DNA of 64,000 bases from Viridothelium virens (taxonomy: Eukaryota; Ascomycota; Dothideomycetes; Trypetheliales; Trypetheliaceae), in contig ML991867.1 of NCBI GenBank assembly GCA_010094025.1, positions 1 through 64,000 of the forward strand. Reading direction: 5' to 3'. The notes under the pieces were generated by a model. That model saw only the letters and a program-made list of their open reading frames with translations, ran no database searches and was not told the DNA's origin. This document shows, in pieces, positions 58,566-64,000 of the stretch. Every line of letters begins with the position of its first letter. The first letter of the stretch is position 1. The position numbers and the translations under genes are program-made.

Positions 58566-59257
58566 ATGAGCTCCAAGACCAGTTCTGCCCGCCGGAGGCG
58601 ATCGAGCAGCCTCATGTACACCGAACCACCCGAGTCGCTGGAGCACAAGAGTGATCAGGCGGTACTGCCGAATTTGAACGCCGAATGGGTCAATTCAAAA
58701 GGTGCGAACATCAGCCTTGCTAGCGTCACTTGTATAGGTGGTTGGAAGCTAATTCGAATGTGTCTGTACAGGCGCCTGGACGATCCACTTCGTCATCATT
58801 ATCTGCCTCAAGATCCTCTACGATATCATTCCCGGCGTCTCACAAGAGCTATCCTGGACCTTGACCAACATGACGTATATGTTCGGTTCCTATCTCATGT
58901 TCCACTATGTACGCGGCGTGCCATTTGACTTTAATGCCGGTGCCTACGACAACCTCAATATGTGGGAGCAAATCGACGATGGCGCGCAGTATACTCCGGC
59001 CAAGAAGTTCCTGCTCAGCGTGCCAATCATTCTGTTTCTGATCAGCACGCATTATACACATTATGATTCGACATACTTCATGATTAATGTCTGCGCGACG
59101 CTCGCAGTAGTGATACCAAAACTCCCGGTTGTAAGTGCGGCCATGGCAATTCCTACATGTGGCGATACTTTTGACTTTCTTACTGACCCTATACCAGGCA
59201 CATCGATTGCGTATAAATCTCTCAGGTGAACCCCCCGACGGACCAGAAGAGACGTGA
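58566..59257 (+). CDS. orm1: ORMDL/Orm protein, sphingolipid regulator
   Basis: Exons 58566-58701, 58772-59130 and 59198-59257 give 184 aa. The core is almost invariant in the family: NLNAEWVNSKGAWTIHFVI, PGVSQELSWTLTNMTYMFGS, GVPFDFNAGAYDNLNMWEQID and LSTHYTHYD-like ISTHYTHYD, with VIPKLPVAHRLRIN at the end. The four membrane segments typical of the family are visible. The protein sits in the ER membrane and restrains serine palmitoyltransferase. The Ser-rich N terminus (SSARRRRSSS) is where yeast Orm proteins are relieved by phosphorylation. All splices are phase-consistent. This is a single-copy housekeeping gene. Confidence 0.95.
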
Positions 59258-60346
59258 GCTGGGCGAAGCTGTTCTCAGACATCTTGGCTGACTCACGTCA
59301 TTCCCATTCTTGTTTGTATTAGATCTACGCCACGCGCTCCCATGGTGTGGTCATGGCGTGATCTTTTTGATAAGCGTTCTGTACCACTGGCTCTCTACAA
59401 GACTGATGGAGAAAAGTTGGGTTAAGGCGTTCGTGCGTATGCCAGACGGAGAGAGCACGAGGCTATAGTCGTCATTCTCTTTGCTGCATAGCTACCCAAG
59501 AACACAGAAAATATTCTTGCCGAAGCTTGATTGCTAAATTTTTTTCCATTACCATCCTCCAATCCGTGTTCCCTTTGTGCTGAGTCTTTTTCAATACGCT
59601 AACGTGAGTATTCGGTAAATATACTGACTTAAATCAATTCGAAAGCTCTTGGGCTTCTAACAGACTTTGCACTCCAAGTGCTAAGGCTCTGAATACCTCA
59701 CGAATACTCCAACATGTAGGATATTGATAGGGAGCTCCGCCTACTCGTTGATTGCACACAGGATTGTTTATGAATGGTGTTAGGTATGGATCCCTGAAAT
59801 GGGGAATTCGGCCTTGACGATTCGAGAATGGCTTTGGCGAGAGATTTGAGGCTTTGGAAGTCAAGAATCCTATTCAGGCGCTCGTGGTTACATGAGGAAT
59901 ATTTCTTATGCTTCTGGAGGAAGAACAATGGAATTACGGACTGCCTGAATATTGACCCGCGTCCATTCTACACAAGATTTGCCAGAACCCAGTGAGAGCT
60001 ACTCATCTACAAGACCCGTAACAGAAAGGCATTACTCCTAGGACGTATTACCAGACGTACTGGGTTCTCTTTCCTGTTCCACACGACCTCACTTTGGCCC
60101 GTACAATTCTGGAGCACAATTATCAGTCTCGCATGATACAGGAATAAACTATTGGCCGACGCCAACGCTTTCCAGCCTTGCGAGTGAGTTTTACCGGAAT
60201 TAAATGGGTCCGCCCCCGAATCTACAGGCAAGTTTTCCGAAACAATACATGCATGAAGGTGAGGAAAAGTCCGAGCTGTGGCCTCTGGAGGACTTTCTCG
60301 AAGCTCGTTGTACTTTGACTGTCACCTGATTCGTCCTCACCTATCT
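59258..60346. other. Spacer, nothing recognised
   Basis: It lies between the 3' ends of ORMDL (plus) and the zinc transporter (minus). Minus-strand frames at 59634-59928 show no family features. Confidence 0.5.
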
Positions 60347-61884
60347 TTATCCGCAGCACGTCAGTTCCTTGCACGGATTCCCGCATGAGATCTGACACAG
60401 CTTAGTCTCGACAATTTTGAGTCTCATGGAACCTGTGGAATCATCCTCAGCTCTCACTAGCTCCACGCCATCGACCTGAGTTTGTATTGCAAGCTCTGGT
60501 TGTAGTGTTGCGGAATGGATTCCATAGGCATGGAGACACTCAGTCACGACCTTGGCCTTCTCCATGAAATCCTTCATGGATGGATCAGACATAACAATAT
60601 GGGCGGAGGCGACAGATTTCTTCTGGTTGAGACGCCAAATGTGGAGTTCGTGAACAGAGGAAATTCCAGGAATCTAATCCTCTGTTAGCGCTGTCTAATC
60701 GGACAATCGAATCGCTCATCCCTGTCTTGGGCCGAGGCTTGATGCCATTGGGGGTGGCCGACATTCTGGCCCCAGGCGTTGGAAGGACTGCTCAAGAACA
60801 TTTCCAAGACTATCGAGCACAGGAGTCACTGAAAAACGCACCGTCTCCATGTCATGCTTCACATCCTCCGGGTCCACGCCCGCAGGGGCACTCTGTAGCA
60901 GGATAGCTCCGCTATTCCGGACTATCCCCGGAGAAAAACATCAGAGCCAATATGTTCGCGGAACAATTTTGAACTCACCAAGCGGTATCGAGGACGCCAA
61001 GATCATTAAAGCAATCCCCATGCTGACCCCGGGATCCGCATAATACCGACCCTCCCATTTCCCCAACCAGATCGCCAACGCCGCAACCATCACTCCGATA
61101 TTGTTGACCGCATCCGCCAAAACGTGCAGTAGAACCGCCATCATCCCAAGATCCTGTCCTGCAAACCAGCTGCCCCTCTTCCTCCCCCTCGCAGTCACCC
61201 GATGCCGATGCTCCCGATGCGGACACACAAATCCCACCGCCCCATTCCCCTCGCCCACCACTTCTACTCCACCTTGCCCGTGCTTATGCTCGTGCTCATG
61301 CTCATGCTCATGCAAGAAAACCGCACTCACGACATTCACGCCCAGCCCAATCCCGCCCATCACCAGCATCCACCGCGGCTGCTCCACCTTGCTTAGCGCG
61401 ACGAAGCGCTCTACGCTCTGCAGGAAGATCGAGACGCCGAGGGCGAGGAGGAAGACGGCGTTGAAGAAGGCGGCGAGGAGGGGGGCGCGGGCGTAGCCGA
61501 AGGAGAGGGTGGAGGAGAAGGATGAGGGAGGTGAGGAGGAAGTGGAAGTGGCAGGTGGGCGGGTGGAAAGGGTGAGAGCGAGAAGGGCGAGGAGGTAGGA
61601 GAGGAGGTCGTTGAGCTGGTGGGGGGAGAGAAAGAGGGGGTCAGTTGGAGTCTGAGTGGGAGGAGGGGGTAAGGGAGAGAGAGGTACGTAGTGGAAGGCG
61701 TCGGCAATGAGGGCCATGGATCTGGTGTAGAAACCGACTGGGTGATTTTTAGCCTTGAATGCGTGAAAGGATCTTGGGGTAGGGGTCTGAGTCGCTAGAT
61801 ACCTGAGATTTCGGCGCAGAAGAAGACAAAGGAGAGGATGATGATGATTGTCAGGCGTGACCTTTTCGAGAGTTTTGGGAACAT
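60347..61884 (-). CDS. CDF zinc transporter (Zrc1/Cot1 type)
   Basis: Five exons, phase-consistent: 61884-61803, 61737-61688, 61615-60979, 60921-60842 and 60673-60347, giving 391 aa. It should export Zn2+ (perhaps Co2+) from cytosol into the vacuole against protons. The helix-2 metal site is His43 and Asp47 in FHYLNDLLS; the helix-5 partner is HVLADAVNN. A His-rich cytosolic loop (HEHEHEHEHKHG) lies between helices 4 and 5, and a C-terminal domain (GISSVHELHIWRLNQKK) follows. The end CQISCGNPCKELTCCG is the Cys-rich tail of fungal Zrc1 relatives. The 72-bp intron at 61687-61616 is in frame; excising it restores FHY-LNDLL, so the unspliced reading is not the protein. Confidence 0.93.
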
Positions 61885-62605
61885 TGTGAGATCGGATTTG
61901 GTATTAGGAGATTAGAAGATTAGAAATCTGTATCATTAGCTGAAGTGAATGAACTGATGGTGTATCAACGAGCGTATCAAAGAGTGGAAGATGAAGGCTC
62001 AGAGCTAGTCGCACACTCATGTTCGAAGGCTGACTATAAACCTTTGGAAAGCCAAGCTCTACAAACGAAGATGTTTGTACAAGGAAAACCTGTTTCATAC
62101 CCTAGAGCCGTTAACTCGGCTTAGGGTAGTATCGTGATACGGTAAAGTTTTGCTCCCATTTCTCTCATGACGCACAAAGTGGCACCCTCTGCCGGTTACA
62201 TATCGGCCTCTGAAAGCCTATGGCTGCGACAGTTCAAGATGCAAAGAGTTTCGTATGTGCTCACAGACTAGGAGGATCAAGGTTAAAGTACTGACTAGCT
62301 TGTCTCAGTGCTTTCCGGCACTGAGCTTAAGAATTCGATAGCCGAGTCTATCGGGATCGCGGAAAGTTGTTAAAGTTATGTCAAGATACTCTCGTTCATC
62401 GTGCATAAACAGGACTTAGCATTGTGAAGGATAAAATTGACCCGTCTGAGCTCTGTACAGTCTTCGCATACGCTGCTGGGGGCTAGCAGTATCGCTTAAT
62501 CCTACCAGCGCACCTGTACTTGAGGTAGCCAAATTTTCTTCAAAAGAGCGTTTTCGTTCACCTTGTCTTTTCCATTTGCGAATCTTCTCCTACGAGCAGT
62601 AACAT
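61885..62605. other. Spacer, nothing recognised
   Basis: Upstream region of the zinc transporter and 3' flank of the sugar transporter. No other feature was found. Confidence 0.5.
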
Positions 62606-64000
62606 TCAGGCCTTTTCGATAACACCCGCATGTCCATCCGGGCTCACATCAGCATCCTTCTCAATTCCCTCCAAGTATCCATTCCCTCCACCCTTCCCGG
62701 ACCTTCTCCTCTCCGCGGCTACGCTACTCTTCCTCCTCTCCGCCCTCATATGTAGATCCGTATCCTCATAGGATAAAAGCAGCTCGCCATTCTTGCCGTA
62801 TCGCCTTGGCTCCTCCTTAGCGACCTTGACAGCGGTAAAAATAGAGTCCGTCTTCATGAAGATAGAATCCATCTCCTCAAGAGAGCGATAGGCCGTCTCC
62901 GGGTAGAAGAAGTAAACGACGGGAAAAATGAAGGCATTGATGACGCAGAAGATAATGTATGTTTTATAGCCGATATTGGCAAAGGCGATGGGCGTGATGA
63001 CCACAATGAGCCAGTTGAAGATCCAGTTAGCAGAGGTGGACAGGGCATTAGAAGGGGCACGAATTCGCAGTGGAACGATCTCAGCCTGTCAACCGGGAAG
63101 GTTAGGATGTGCCTCATAGTAGCAATGGGGTATATCGGTTGTGAGCGGAGGGAGCGACTTACAGGATACAGCCACGTCATTCCTAACCATCCAATGGCGA
63201 AGAAGGTATTAAAGACGAAGAGAAAAGTAGCAGCCAAGATACCGGTGCCATGTCCTTTGTGACTTGTAGCGCCCGCCAGAATAGCCATGGAAGCCGACAT
63301 TCCTGCTGCCCCGATGAGCATGAGCGTCCTCCGTCCCGAACGCTCCACGAGTGCTACAGCGATCCAAGAGGCGAGGAAATACTCGGTTCCGTTACAGGCT
63401 GCGAGAATGCGTGATATGAAGGGGTCCAAGCCAATATACTCCTCGAAAACTGTTTCGGCATAGTAGGTAATGAGATTGATGCCCGATATTTGCTGGAACA
63501 TTTGGTTTACGTAGGCGAGGACTACACGATGGAAGTTGCGGTTTTCGTCTGTGCAATCGTCAGTCTCAGCATCGCTAGAAAGATACAAAGTAGTTCGAGG
63601 ACGGAAGTTCATACCCATCGTGAATAGATCCCTGAAACCAAATTTCGACGCCTCCAGCACCGTGTCCTTGATCGCAGTGAACTCATTGTGGACGTACGGA
63701 TCATCAGGACCCAAATTGCTCAAGGCAGCCAGCACATCCATGGCTTCGTTCTCTCTACCCTTCAAGATCAGCCATCTTGGGGATTCTGGTAGTCGTGTAA
63801 CGGTGGCTAAAATGATGAGCGCAAAGACAATCTGGAAAGCAATTGGAAATCGCCAGGATGCTGTCGACTTTTTTGCGAAAGACATGCCAAAATCGATCCA
63901 GTAACTTATGCATATACCTCCCGTAATCATAGCGCCTTCTACCATGACAAGTTGGCCTCGATGATGGGCTTTGGATGTTTCCGATTGCCACATAGGAACG
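62606..64000 (-). CDS. Sugar porter MFS transporter, 5' end outside window
   Basis: Partial: exons from beyond 64000 to 63615, 63548-63163 and 63085-62606. The visible part starts in the helix 4-5 region (RGQLVMVEGAMITGGICISY) and has the sugar-porter signatures LPESPRWLILKGRENEA, QISGINLITYYAETVF, ERSGRRTLMLIGAAG, WLGMTWLYPAEIVPLRIRA and the closing PETAYRSLEEMD. The join WLYP-AEIVPLRIR across the 77-bp intron and FTM-DENRNFHRV across the 66-bp intron are both in phase. It belongs to the fungal hexose/pentose or lactose-permease-like group; the substrate cannot be set. The C-terminal tail is long, basic and cytosolic. A plasma-membrane location is expected. Confidence 0.9.

Overview
The window is nuclear DNA of a filamentous ascomycete (Pezizomycotina; a leotiomycete-like fungus is my best guess, not shown). 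The evidence is short GT-AG introns of about 46-230 bp in most genes, two HET-domain proteins, a fungal STAND-type N-terminal domain fused to ankyrin repeats, a Zn2Cys6 regulator, an MscS channel with an EF hand, and a single-copy fungal housekeeping set (Pta1/symplekin, COA3, a complex I 17.8 kDa-type subunit, ORMDL). Nothing looks bacterial or organellar. I built the gene models by hand from reading frame, splice signals and remembered family consensus. Most junctions are phase-consistent, but none has transcript support.

Layout. 1-17 kb is accessory DNA. It holds a STAND/ankyrin gene with two adjacent in-frame stops, a repeat-bearing gap, an arsenite methyltransferase with a bZIP regulator gene directly upstream on the same strand, a HET gene, a TauD-type dioxygenase and a second, divergent HET gene. 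18-28.7 kb holds an MscS channel and a large RGG-rich protein of unknown function. These two converge on a 1-kb spacer with a striking run of nine stem-loops. A She3-like coiled-coil protein follows. 29.4-37.6 kb is compact core genome: Pta1 (minus) diverging from COA3 (plus), then a complex I subunit, a small conserved protein and a MYND/SET protein. 38-48.1 kb holds a GT1/GT28 glucosyltransferase whose frame is broken at a G8 run, a MARVEL protein, a phytanoyl-CoA-dioxygenase-like enzyme and a Zn2Cys6 factor. 48-51.5 kb is decayed and contains an MFS transporter pseudogene. 52-64 kb holds a zinc-knuckle protein, a secreted endopolygalacturonase with a His-rich pro-region, a small protein with ART-like/DUF7587-like sequence, ORMDL, a CDF zinc transporter and the 3' part of a sugar transporter that runs off the right end.

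How the parts relate. The only adjacent pair with an obvious functional link is the bZIP gene and arsM, whose shared spacer carries palindromic and repeated bZIP-like sites. The STAND/ankyrin and two HET genes fit a non-self-recognition neighbourhood. The polygalacturonase and sugar transporter fit plant-matter use. No intact retroelement or virus-like element was recognised. Two pairs of short dispersed repeats, differing mainly by C/T and G/A changes, lie in the left gap.
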